NCBI GenBank assembly: GCA_947492575.1
Contig: CANLNK010000001.1
Span: 1,178,001 to 1,242,000 of the forward strand
DNA length: 64,000 nucleotides
Direction of reading: 5' to 3'
Origin: an uncultured Thalassotalea sp.
GTDB lineage: Bacteria; Pseudomonadota; Gammaproteobacteria; Enterobacterales; Alteromonadaceae
Part shown: piece by piece, positions 37,822 to 45,977 of the stretch
How the letters are laid out: each line of letters begins with the position of its first letter
How positions within the stretch are numbered: the first letter of the stretch is position 1
Translations under genes and position numbers: made by a program
Notes under the pieces: model-generated
The model's input: only the letters and a program-made list of their open reading frames with translations
Database searches by the model: none
What the model was told of the DNA's origin: nothing

Positions 37822-38082
37822 TTACACGTGAGCCTTCATAAACTCGAGCCCTTTCTGGATTGCTACTTTTACTTTACTTTCCATCTCGAAGCGCTCTGAC
37901 GCTGGGAGATAAAAAGCCATATCAACTTCGTGGCGTATGTAGCGCGTTGGTAATTGATTCAATACAATGCAAGTTAAGTCGGCTAGAAAGTCTGAATCGT
38001 GTTTGTCTTCAAGCTTCAATACACTAAATTGCTCTACGACCAAGTTTTCATAATAGTTGTGGATGTCGTCAGAAATTTTCAT
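37822..38082 (-). CDS. ComFB-domain protein
   Basis: This 86-residue protein matches the late-competence ComFB family over nearly its whole length, with IHNYYENLVVEQF, the segment CIVLNQLPTRYIRHEVDMAF and a helical C-terminus. Despite the name, its role in competence is unclear. Some ComFB proteins have been reported as cyclic di-GMP receptors, so a signalling role is possible but untested here. It is divergent from kynA and has its own terminator. Confidence 0.85.
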   Translation of the reverse strand: MKISDDIHNYYENLVVEQFSVLKLEDKHDSDFLADLTCIVLNQLPTRYIRHEVDMAFYLPASERFEMESKVKVAIQKGLEFMKAHV

Positions 38083-38203
38083 TCTTATTCTCGAATAATG
38101 TTTACCTTGAATTAAAGCGTAACGCGTGTTCTGAAAAAAAGCTAACGTTTAAGATCAAATAAAGGTTATAAAATAAAGGGGAAAGAAACTATCTATAAAA
38201 AAA

Positions 38204-39292
38204 ATGAAAAAAGATATAGCACCTTGTTACTACGGGGATTATTTACAGTTAACCAAGTTTCTCGATAGCCAAAAGCCCGTTAGCGGCCAGTATGGTGAGG
38301 AAGCTCACGATGAAACATTGTTCATAATAGTGCACCAAGCCTACGAGCTATGGTTTAAACAAATACTTCACGAACTAGCCTCTGTAATGTCGATTTTTGC
38401 GCAAGACGACGTTAAAGATCAGCAACTAACCAAAGTCGTTCACCGCTTAAAACGTGTCATTAAGATTCAAGCATTATTAAATCAACAGATCGAAATAATG
38501 GAAACTATGACGCCACAAGACTTTCTCTCTTTCAGGAATTTCTTGGTGCCGGCTTCTGGTTTTCAAAGCCTTCAGTTTAAAGTATTAGAAATTACTTTAG
38601 GCTTAAAGTCTGAGTTTCGTATCGATTTTGATAAGCAGTCGTTTTACAACCGCCTAACAGAAGAGCATCAACATTTTCTGAAGGAGTTAGAGCAACAACC
38701 TAGTTTGTTTGAGCAAGTTGAACGCTGGCTAGCGCGGATGCCATTTTTAGAATTTGGTGATTTTAAATTTTGGTCGCTATACCAGCAGGCCACAGATGAA
38801 ATGCTTAACGAAGAACTTGCAATAATCCAAAACAACAGCTTTCTGACAGAGAAGGAACGTGATCAGCAACTCAGAGAACACAGTGCAACCAGAGCCAATT
38901 TTATGGCGCTCCTAGACGAAGAAAAGTTTGAGCAAGTCAGAAAAGAAGGCCGTTTTAGACTGTCCCAAAAAGCGACACTCTCTGCACTTTTTATTAACAT
39001 GTATCGTGACGAACCAGTATTCAATTTACCTTTTCAGTTCATTACATGCTTAACCGAAATTGATGAAATGCTCACCTTATGGCGGTACAAACATATGATG
39101 ATGGTTCAACGCATGTTGGGAAGTAAAATTGGTACAGGTGGTTCATCCGGTCATGACTACTTGCGCAGAACAACAGAACGCAATCGTGTCTATCAGGATT
39201 TCTTCAATTTATCGACGTTTCTCCTGCCGACAGCTGTGTTGCCAGAATTACCTGATACGGTAAAAAAGGCACTCGGTTATCATTTTAGTTAG
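38204..39292 (+). CDS. kynA: Tryptophan 2,3-dioxygenase
   Basis: This heme enzyme opens the indole ring of tryptophan to N-formylkynurenine, the first step of the kynurenine pathway. The 362-residue product shows the substrate and heme-pocket segment HDETLFIIVHQAYELWFKQI, a histidine-containing core, and the C-terminal GTGGSSGHDYLRR motif. The ATG follows an A-run, and the only Shine-Dalgarno-like sequence (AAGGGG) is about 24 bases away, so initiation may be weak or unusual. Later pathway genes are not in the window. Confidence 0.95.
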   Translation: MKKDIAPCYYGDYLQLTKFLDSQKPVSGQYGEEAHDETLFIIVHQAYELWFKQILHELASVMSIFAQDDVKDQQLTKVVHRLKRVIKIQALLNQQIEIMETMTPQDFLSFRNFLVPASGFQSLQFKVLEITLGLKSEFRIDFDKQSFYNRLTEEHQHFLKELEQQPSLFEQVERWLARMPFLEFGDFKFWSLYQQATDEMLNEELAIIQNNSFLTEKERDQQLREHSATRANFMALLDEEKFEQVRKEGRFRLSQKATLSALFINMYRDEPVFNLPFQFITCLTEIDEMLTLWRYKHMMMVQRMLGSKIGTGGSSGHDYLRRTTERNRVYQDFFNLSTFLLPTAVLPELPDTVKKALGYHFS

Positions 39293-39365
39293 TGGCTTGA
39301 AGTATAAGTTTTTATTGAAAAGGTGGGGGTAGGTGAGACTGAGTGGTAGTGTGAGTGTAAGTGAG

Positions 39366-40004
39366 CTAATTGTTTCGTTTCTCGGCTAGCTCAATTTCGC
39401 GCTCAATGCCAGTAATCGCTTGCCTGCATCTTCCTAGCCGTTGGTGCAGCGCGAGAATTTCCTGGCTCAGTTGTTGCGAGCTAGTGGTGTCGGCCTCAGC
39501 TCGCTTATATTCTCGTTCCGCAATCATCGTGGCTAAGCGCCTTTCAAACTCGTGGTGTTCAGCAAGCTTGGCATATAGTTGATGTGTCGGTAGTAGAATT
39601 GCCTGAGCAGCTTGCTTAAATTGCGCTTGCTTAGTGTTAGCTTTCCGCGCTCTATTTGCGATAAATTTTTTGCGTCTAGCTTTATTAGCTTGCATTGCTG
39701 TTAGCAATGATGAGATTTGCAATTCTATTTGTTCTACAAGTGTTTGCGTAATTGGGGTCTGTGCAATAGACAGACTTTCTTTATCGATTAGTTCCGTTAA
39801 CTGCTTTACCTTGCCATCAATTTCTTCCACATAAGCAGAATATCGGCCACTTCGTGTCGAAAATAGGTGGTCGCTAAAGATCGCTTTGTCCTCAAATTGG
39901 TATTGGTTTCGCCCATGTTGATTCTTGCTATCGAGCGCTTTGGCATCGAGCTTGAGCTGATCAACTATGGATTTCAATCTTTCTACTATGAGTGAAAACT
40001 TCAT
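39366..40004 (-). CDS. priC: Primosomal replication protein PriC family
   Basis: PriC helps reload the replicative helicase at stalled forks. The 212-residue protein is helical throughout. It has the family features FEDKAIFSDHLFSTRSGRY near residue 40 (matching the FD..LF..R pattern) and LYAKLAEHHEFERRLATMI near 150. It is longer than E. coli PriC, with extra basic sequence around residues 110-135. It lies upstream of a TSUP gene on the same strand order but with its own start. Confidence 0.82.
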   Translation of the reverse strand: MKFSLIVERLKSIVDQLKLDAKALDSKNQHGRNQYQFEDKAIFSDHLFSTRSGRYSAYVEEIDGKVKQLTELIDKESLSIAQTPITQTLVEQIELQISSLLTAMQANKARRKKFIANRARKANTKQAQFKQAAQAILLPTHQLYAKLAEHHEFERRLATMIAEREYKRAEADTTSSQQLSQEILALHQRLGRCRQAITGIEREIELAEKRNN

Positions 40005-40043
40005 CTTTAACGTATTACTCTTTGACAGAATTGTTATGCTTGG

Positions 40044-40817
40044 CTAGAACCATGCCTGATAGGCGAGGTTAATGGACATAATAATAACAACGGTAATAAA
40101 CACAGGGCGTATAAAGCGGCTACCAAATTTTATTGCCGAATGTGCGCCTACCCATGAACCCAACATCAGGAACCCGCCCATTGCTAGTCCCAATGCTAAA
40201 TTAACATAGCCTAAATAGATAAAGGTAAATAATGAACAAAAGTTGCTAACAAAATTACAGCCTCTTGCTAGACCACTGCTGTAAAGCAGGTTCATTTTGT
40301 ATAGCGCACTACTAGAAGATACCCAAAACGCGCCAGTGCCGGGACCAGCAACACCATCGTAAAAGCCCAGAGTAGTGCCTTGGATAGTTTGTTTTAGTTT
40401 GAGTTGCTTATCTTTGACGGGCAATCCAAGTTCTTCTTGGCAGGCGTTTTTACTGATGAGAGTATAAATAGCAGTTGCGATGATAACGATAGGAAGGGCT
40501 CTTTCCAGCCATTCAGTTGATATAAAACTGACAATGATTGTGCCTAAGATTGAGCCTACGGCAGTAAATATAATGGCATGCTTCCAAAAAGCAGGGTTAA
40601 AGAGCTTTTTCTTGTAAAAGGTATAAGACGCAGTGCAGGTGCCAAATGTCGATGCGAGTTTATTAGTACCTAATGCAACGTGCGGGGGTAAACCTGAAGC
40701 AAGTAAAGTAGGGACTGTCAGCATCCCTCCGCCGCCTGCGATCGCATCAATAAAACCTGCGATAAAGCCAACGCCACAGATTGTGAGCCACATGGCTAAG
40801 TCTAGCGACGACTCCAT
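40044..40817 (-). CDS. TSUP-family membrane transporter (YfcA-like)
   Basis: This 257-residue protein belongs to the TauE/SafE (TSUP, DUF81) family, often tied to export of sulfur or organic anions. It has about eight membrane segments. The duplicated family motif appears near the N-terminus as GFIDAIAGGGGMLTVPTLL and again as GFYDGVAGPGTGAF. The closest named relative by pattern is YfcA. It precedes priC on the minus strand with a 39-base gap, so co-transcription is possible. Confidence 0.9.
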   Translation of the reverse strand: MESSLDLAMWLTICGVGFIAGFIDAIAGGGGMLTVPTLLASGLPPHVALGTNKLASTFGTCTASYTFYKKKLFNPAFWKHAIIFTAVGSILGTIIVSFISTEWLERALPIVIIATAIYTLISKNACQEELGLPVKDKQLKLKQTIQGTTLGFYDGVAGPGTGAFWVSSSSALYKMNLLYSSGLARGCNFVSNFCSLFTFIYLGYVNLALGLAMGGFLMLGSWVGAHSAIKFGSRFIRPVFITVVIIMSINLAYQAWF

Positions 40818-41304
40818 TTACTAACCTTATTCATGATAAAAGCAAATTCTAACATAATGTTAAAAGAGAGAATTGAATTAATTTTTAATAACTAATGAGG
40901 TTTTTGTATTTAAAACACCAAAACAATAAAAAATCGCATTAACTGCCATGTTTGGAGTGAATAGGGCGAATTCAAAAAATTAAAGAAATGTAAAAACAAT
41001 GAAACCGTACAGTTATATTTACGTGATTTTTCGGGGGGGTGTTGAAGATATTTAAACCATAAATCCACATTCTTATTGTCATATAATTGCAGATTGCATC
41101 TCTTAAGTTGTTGAATCAACTGGGCTAACGGCGATTGGATTGGGTTTTGGTCAGTCAAACGAAATGTAAGTGATTCGACTATTATTTTGTTTCTATAAAT
41201 TATTAATTTTCAACTGTTTAAATAACGTACAAGTCTCGTGGCTATTTGTTTATGCTTTTTAGTTTCAATTTATGACATTTGTAACAAAGAGTGTGTAATT
41301 GGTG
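40818..41304. other. Long AT-rich spacer before the TonB-dependent receptor
   Basis: This stretch has no gene I can support. A minus-strand frame opening with TTG at 41158 reads 82 codons but has no ribosome site and no recognisable family. A run of seven Gs lies near 41033. The promoter of the receptor follows at 41305. Confidence 0.5.
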
Positions 41305-41334
41305 TTGACGCTAGAACAAAATTACGTTTAATAT
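41305..41334 (+). promoter_or_regulatory. Candidate promoter of the TonB-dependent receptor gene
   Basis: TTGACG (41305-41310) and TAATAT (41329-41334) are 18 bases apart, about 110 bases before the start codon. The leader holds the palindrome GGTCTTAGACC at 41352-41362. Confidence 0.65.
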
Positions 41335-41415
41335 CCTAAGCGACAGATCTGGTCTTAGACCGATATATAAAAAAACTAACAAGGCAATATATAGCCTTGA
41401 ACTCAAAAAACTAAA

Positions 41416-41429
41416 ATCACGAAAGTGAT
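41416..41429 (+). other. GAAA-loop hairpin next to the receptor ribosome site
   Basis: ATCAC/GTGAT closes a GAAA tetraloop and ends two bases before the AGGGAG ribosome site. It could tune translation or protect the mRNA 5' region. Confidence 0.5.
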
Positions 41430-41445
41430 CCAGGGAGTATAAAAC

Positions 41446-44298
41446 ATGTATAGCAATAGCAAAGTAGCTAAGGCTGTTCGTCTTGCTACCATTTTTGGTG
41501 CAAGTGCGGCTGCCGCTGTTTCAGTTCCTGCGTTCGCTGCTGACGAAGCAGCAGAAGAAGTAGAGCGCATTGAAGTAACAGGTTCTCGTATCAAACGTAC
41601 TGACATGGAATCTGCAAGTCCAGTACAAGTAACATCTCAAGAAGATATCAAACTATCTGGTTTTACTCGTATCGAAGACCTTCTTAACAACCTTCCACAA
41701 ATCGAAGCAGCGAGCACAGCGTTCCAATCAAACGGCGCTACTGGTACTGCTAGCTTAGATTTACGTGGTATGGGTTCTAACCGTACGCTAGTTCTAGTAA
41801 ACGGTCGTCGTCTTCAGCCAGGTGGTGTTTACTCACAATCTCCAGATATCAACCAAATCCCAGCTGCTTTAGTTAAGCGTGTTGAGGTTATGACTGGTGG
41901 TGGTGCATCTACTTACGGTGCTGACGCTGTTGCTGGTGTTGTTAACTTCATCATGAACGACGATTTCGAAGGTATCGAGATCTCTGCTGGTGCTGCTGGT
42001 TACCAACACGACAACGACAACTCTTACATCCAAGGTTTAATGGATGAGAAAAACTTCGATTACCCTACAGGTAGTGACGGTATCGACGGTAAGTCATACA
42101 ATATCGATATCACTATGGGTGGTGCTTTCGATGGTGGTAACGGTCACGCTGTTGCTTACGCTACATGGCGTCGTAACGACGAGCTACGTCAAGGTGCTCG
42201 CGACTACTCATCTTGTGCATTAAACGATGCTGGTACTGCTTGTGGTGGTTCTGGTAACGCAGTAATCCCTAACTTCTACTTAGGTGGTGTAACTGCAGAT
42301 GGTGATTTTGACTGGGGTAACTGGGATTACTTAACACTTACTCAAGGCAGCAACTTCCAGCCGTCTTCTGGTAACCTATACAACTACGCACCAGTTAACC
42401 ACTTCATGCGTCCAGACGAGCGTTTCACATTAGGCGCTTTTGTTAACTACGAAGTGAACGAGCACTTTGCTCCGTTCTTAGAAGTTAGCTACATGAATGA
42501 CCGTACTGTTGCACAAATTGCAGAATCAGGTACTTTCTTCGCAGAAACTTATGTTTTACCTGTATCTCAGTTAAATTCAGATCAGCAACAATACCTACTA
42601 GATAACTTCGGTTTAACTGCTGACGACGATTTCGCTACGTACATCGGTAAGCGTAACGTTGAAGGTGGTCCACGTGCTTCTAACCTAGAGCATAACTCTT
42701 TCCGTATCGTTTTCGGTGCTGAAGGTGAAATTAACGACACTTGGTTCTACGAAGCGTCATTAAACTACGGTGTTTCTAACTCATCAGCTGCTTACATCAA
42801 TGACTTCTTCGGTCCACGTATCGCTGAAGCAGTTGATTTTGAACTGTGTGCTGAAACAGCTGGTTGTATCCCTTACGAAGTATTCACTTACCAAGGTGTT
42901 ACACAAGAATCTGCTGCGGCGTTAACTGGTACAGCTATCCTTAACGGTCAAGCAACTACAATGGTACTTAACGGTTTCGTTACAGGTGAATTAGACTTCA
43001 CTCTACCAGGTGCTGACTCTCCAGTGGCTGTAGTAGTAGGTGCTGAGTACCGTGAAGAAACTTACGAGCGTTTATCTGATGAAGTTTTCGCTCAAGGTTT
43101 ATTACTTGGCCAAGGTGGCCCAACAGCGAGTATTACTGGTGAATACGACGTTACGGAGATCTTCGGTGAAGCAAGTATCCCTGTAATCGAAGGTGCTGAG
43201 TTCGCAGAGAGCTTAGTAATCGACTTAGGCTACCGTTACTCTGACTACAGCAGCTCAGGTACAGATTCAACTTACAAAGTGTCTGTAGACTACGATCCGA
43301 CAGAAGATTGGAAACTACGTGCAAGCTACAACCGTGCGGTACGTGCGCCAAACGTTGGTGAATTATTCTCTCCTCAAAACTTAGGTTTATGGGGTGGTGT
43401 TGACAACTGTTCAGGCGCAAATCCTGTATGGACACAAGCACAATGTGCTAACACGGGTGTAACTGCATCACAATACGGTAACATCACTGCTAGCCCAGCT
43501 GGTCAATACAATGCTATTTTCGGTGGTAACCCAGAGCTAGACCCTGAAGTTGCAGATACAATCACTGTTGGTGTTGTTGGTAACCCATTCGAAAACTTCA
43601 ACTTCTCTGTTGACTACTGGAACATTGAACTAGAAGATGTAATCGGTACAGTTGACCAAGAAACTACCTTAGAGCAATGTGCGCTTACAGGTAATGCTGC
43701 ATACTGTGGCAACATCGTACGTAACGGTGCTGGTAGTCTTTGGTTAGGTCAAGAAGGTTACGTTCAAGCTACAAACATTAACTTAGCTGAGCGTCACTGG
43801 GAAGGTATCGATATCAGTGCTAACTACTTATACGAAGGTTTATTCGGTGGCACGTTACGCGCTAACATCATCGGTACTCGCATGTTAACTAAAGAGTACA
43901 CGCCAATCCCAGGCAACGATACTGCTACTTACGATTGTGCTGGTAACATCGATAACGGCTGTTTCGCGCAACCAGAATGGCGTCACGTTATGAAAGTTTC
44001 ATACGATATGGATACTTTCTGGACGGCTTCTGCAACATGGCGTTACTACGGTGAAGTTGAGTACACTGAAGGTGTAGATACTTTAGTAGATGACGGCATT
44101 AGCTCACAAAGCTACTTAGACCTTAAAGCTGCTTTCGATGTTAACGACAACGTTTCATTCCTAATCGGTGTGAACAACGTTCTTGATAAAGAAGCTCCAC
44201 TAGTAGGTAACACGTTATCAACTAACGGTAACGCTGTAGCTGGTTTCTACGACACATTAGGTCGTTACATCCACGCTAACGTAACTGTACGTTACTAA
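41446..44298 (+). CDS. TonB-dependent outer-membrane receptor
   Basis: This 950-residue receptor has a signal peptide ending near AFA-AD (residue 31) and a TonB-box-like start, then a plug domain with SPVQVTSQEDI, LRGMGSNRTLVLVNGRR and YGADAVAGVVNFI. A long beta-barrel ends in the aromatic terminal strand ANVTVRY. It takes up an unidentified ligand using TonB energy. The sequence class is common in Alteromonadales and often serves oligosaccharides or peptides. Codon use looks strongly biased, suggesting high expression. A sulfotransferase gene follows after its terminator. Confidence 0.95.
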   Translation: MYSNSKVAKAVRLATIFGASAAAAVSVPAFAADEAAEEVERIEVTGSRIKRTDMESASPVQVTSQEDIKLSGFTRIEDLLNNLPQIEAASTAFQSNGATGTASLDLRGMGSNRTLVLVNGRRLQPGGVYSQSPDINQIPAALVKRVEVMTGGGASTYGADAVAGVVNFIMNDDFEGIEISAGAAGYQHDNDNSYIQGLMDEKNFDYPTGSDGIDGKSYNIDITMGGAFDGGNGHAVAYATWRRNDELRQGARDYSSCALNDAGTACGGSGNAVIPNFYLGGVTADGDFDWGNWDYLTLTQGSNFQPSSGNLYNYAPVNHFMRPDERFTLGAFVNYEVNEHFAPFLEVSYMNDRTVAQIAESGTFFAETYVLPVSQLNSDQQQYLLDNFGLTADDDFATYIGKRNVEGGPRASNLEHNSFRIVFGAEGEINDTWFYEASLNYGVSNSSAAYINDFFGPRIAEAVDFELCAETAGCIPYEVFTYQGVTQESAAALTGTAILNGQATTMVLNGFVTGELDFTLPGADSPVAVVVGAEYREETYERLSDEVFAQGLLLGQGGPTASITGEYDVTEIFGEASIPVIEGAEFAESLVIDLGYRYSDYSSSGTDSTYKVSVDYDPTEDWKLRASYNRAVRAPNVGELFSPQNLGLWGGVDNCSGANPVWTQAQCANTGVTASQYGNITASPAGQYNAIFGGNPELDPEVADTITVGVVGNPFENFNFSVDYWNIELEDVIGTVDQETTLEQCALTGNAAYCGNIVRNGAGSLWLGQEGYVQATNINLAERHWEGIDISANYLYEGLFGGTLRANIIGTRMLTKEYTPIPGNDTATYDCAGNIDNGCFAQPEWRHVMKVSYDMDTFWTASATWRYYGEVEYTEGVDTLVDDGISSQSYLDLKAAFDVNDNVSFLIGVNNVLDKEAPLVGNTLSTNGNAVAGFYDTLGRYIHANVTVRY

Positions 44299-44321
44299 TA
44301 ACTAATTAAGTTATTAAGCTG

Positions 44322-44356
44322 AAAAACGGTGGGCCTTGCCCGCCGTTTTTGTTTTT
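44322..44356 (+). terminator. Terminator after the TonB-dependent receptor gene
   Basis: A stem of about 13 bp (AAAAACGGTGGGC with GCCCGCCGTTTTT, one T-G pair) has a CTT loop and a T-rich tail. Confidence 0.9.
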
Positions 44357-44378
44357 GTAACCTATAGAAAGAAAAGGC

Positions 44379-45869
44379 ATGAGTACAGAAATTAGCGAGT
44401 TAGAGAAGAAGATACAGGCAGAACCATATAGTATGCGGTGGGTCGAGTTGGCAGCTCAATATTGGCTAGCAAAAGGTCAAGTTGGAAAATCTGCAGAAGT
44501 ATATTTAGATTATATAAAACGATGTCCGGAAGATGCAGATGGCTGTTTTAACTGCGCTTATTATTTGAAACATGCAGAACAATATGAGCTAGCATTAGAT
44601 TACTACCAACGCGCAATAGACAAAGACATTGCCGGGCAAGAAGAAGTCTATTTAAACATGGCTATAGTTCACTCTGACGGATTATATAAACAAAATGAAG
44701 CGAAGCATTTATTAGAAAAAGCTCTTCAACTGAAGCCACAATATATTCCTGCACTTTATAATCTAGCGAATATTTATGAAGATCTGGGCGATAAGGAAAA
44801 TGCTTTATTGTATTTTTCTAAAATTGAAGACATTGATCCAAGTTATGTTGATGCGAGCGCTCGAATTCTGCAGTTGAGGAAGAATAGTGAAAACGATAGG
44901 AAGGCGATTGAAGCATTACAGCATCGACTATCGCGTACAAAGTTAACACCAGACCAGATTATTAATTCATTGTATGCGCTTGGAAAAGCATATGACGATA
45001 TGAAAGACTACTCGCAGGCTTTTCGCTTTTTCTCTTTAGCGAATGAGCACGACAGTAAAACATTACCTCAGTATGATGCCACGGCAGTTTCTGAATTCTT
45101 TAAAGCAGTCAATGACGAATTCTCTGAGAAAACTTTAGGGCAGATAACGCCTAATAGTAACTCTGCAGAGAAAGAGGAGAGAACCAATATATTTATTTGT
45201 GGCATGTACCGCTCAGGATCCACATTAATTGAGCAAATATTAGCTAGCCACAGTTCTGTGACAGCAGCCGGCGAGCAGACATATTTCCCTAAAGTTATTG
45301 CACAAGGCTTTGGCAATTTCCCTTTTGATAGAAAACACGACCTAAACTACTCGGCAATTGCATCTGATTACCATCGCAGATTATCTGAACAAGGATTTAG
45401 CAGTGGAGTTATTACAGACAAGCGAAACAATAACTTAAGTAACGTTGGTTTTATCAAGCAATGTTTGCCAAATGCGAAATTTATTTTTACCAATCGGGAT
45501 ATTAGAGATAACTGTTTATCTGTCTACTTTCTGAGACTAGGCGCGTCAATGAATTACGCAACCAACCTTGCTAATATTAAACACTACTATCAAGAGCAAC
45601 AGGCGTTACAGCAGCACTGGAAGTCGTTATTTCCTGAAGATGTCTATTTAATAGATTATGAGGCATTGGTCGTTGAGCCGGAGGTCGAAATTAAAAAACT
45701 TTTAAACTTTCTTGAGTTGGAGTGGCAGGATGATTGTCTAGATTTTTATAAAATCAAAAACTCAGTGAAAACAGCGAGTGCTTGGCAAGTAAGACAACCG
45801 CTGTATCAATCTTCTGCTGGTCGATGGAAAAACTATGAAAGTGAGTTGTCTGAATATTTTAGTGGTTGA
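44379..45869 (+). CDS. TPR-repeat sulfotransferase-family protein
   Basis: The 496-residue protein joins N-terminal tetratricopeptide repeats (about residues 15-230) to a C-terminal sulfotransferase-like domain. The domain begins with the PAPS-binding loop CGMYRSGSTLIEQILASH near residue 270. A later FTNRDIRDNCLSVYF segment matches the 3'-phosphate-binding region. No signal peptide is seen, so it probably acts in the cytoplasm. It starts 80 bases after the TonB-dependent receptor gene. The acceptor is unknown; TPRs suggest a protein partner or substrate. It converges on a TPR-oxygenase gene. Confidence 0.85.
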   Translation: MSTEISELEKKIQAEPYSMRWVELAAQYWLAKGQVGKSAEVYLDYIKRCPEDADGCFNCAYYLKHAEQYELALDYYQRAIDKDIAGQEEVYLNMAIVHSDGLYKQNEAKHLLEKALQLKPQYIPALYNLANIYEDLGDKENALLYFSKIEDIDPSYVDASARILQLRKNSENDRKAIEALQHRLSRTKLTPDQIINSLYALGKAYDDMKDYSQAFRFFSLANEHDSKTLPQYDATAVSEFFKAVNDEFSEKTLGQITPNSNSAEKEERTNIFICGMYRSGSTLIEQILASHSSVTAAGEQTYFPKVIAQGFGNFPFDRKHDLNYSAIASDYHRRLSEQGFSSGVITDKRNNNLSNVGFIKQCLPNAKFIFTNRDIRDNCLSVYFLRLGASMNYATNLANIKHYYQEQQALQQHWKSLFPEDVYLIDYEALVVEPEVEIKKLLNFLELEWQDDCLDFYKIKNSVKTASAWQVRQPLYQSSAGRWKNYESELSEYFSG

Positions 45870-45913
45870 TGTCCTCGCACTTTCTTCTAACTGCCCACTT
45901 CTAGTTGCTAGCT

Positions 45914-45974
45914 CCTAACAGTCCGTTCATAGATATTAAGTTGATTGCGTGACTGTTAGGATATTAACTTAATA
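45914..45974. repeat. Interlocked inverted repeats between convergent TPR genes
   Basis: CCTAACAGTC (45914-45923) is complementary to 45951-45960. TATTAAGTT (45934-45942) is complementary to 45966-45974. The two pairs cross, so an RNA of either strand could fold as a pseudoknot or switch between two hairpins. There is no T-run, so simple intrinsic termination is not evident. Confidence 0.55.
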
Positions 45975-45977
45975 GGA

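Noticed and set aside
40910-41158. 82-codon minus-strand frame before the TonB-dependent receptor
   Set aside because: It opens with TTG, has no ribosome site or family resemblance, and has a low-complexity hydrophobic end. I treat it as chance or as a decayed fragment that cannot be identified.
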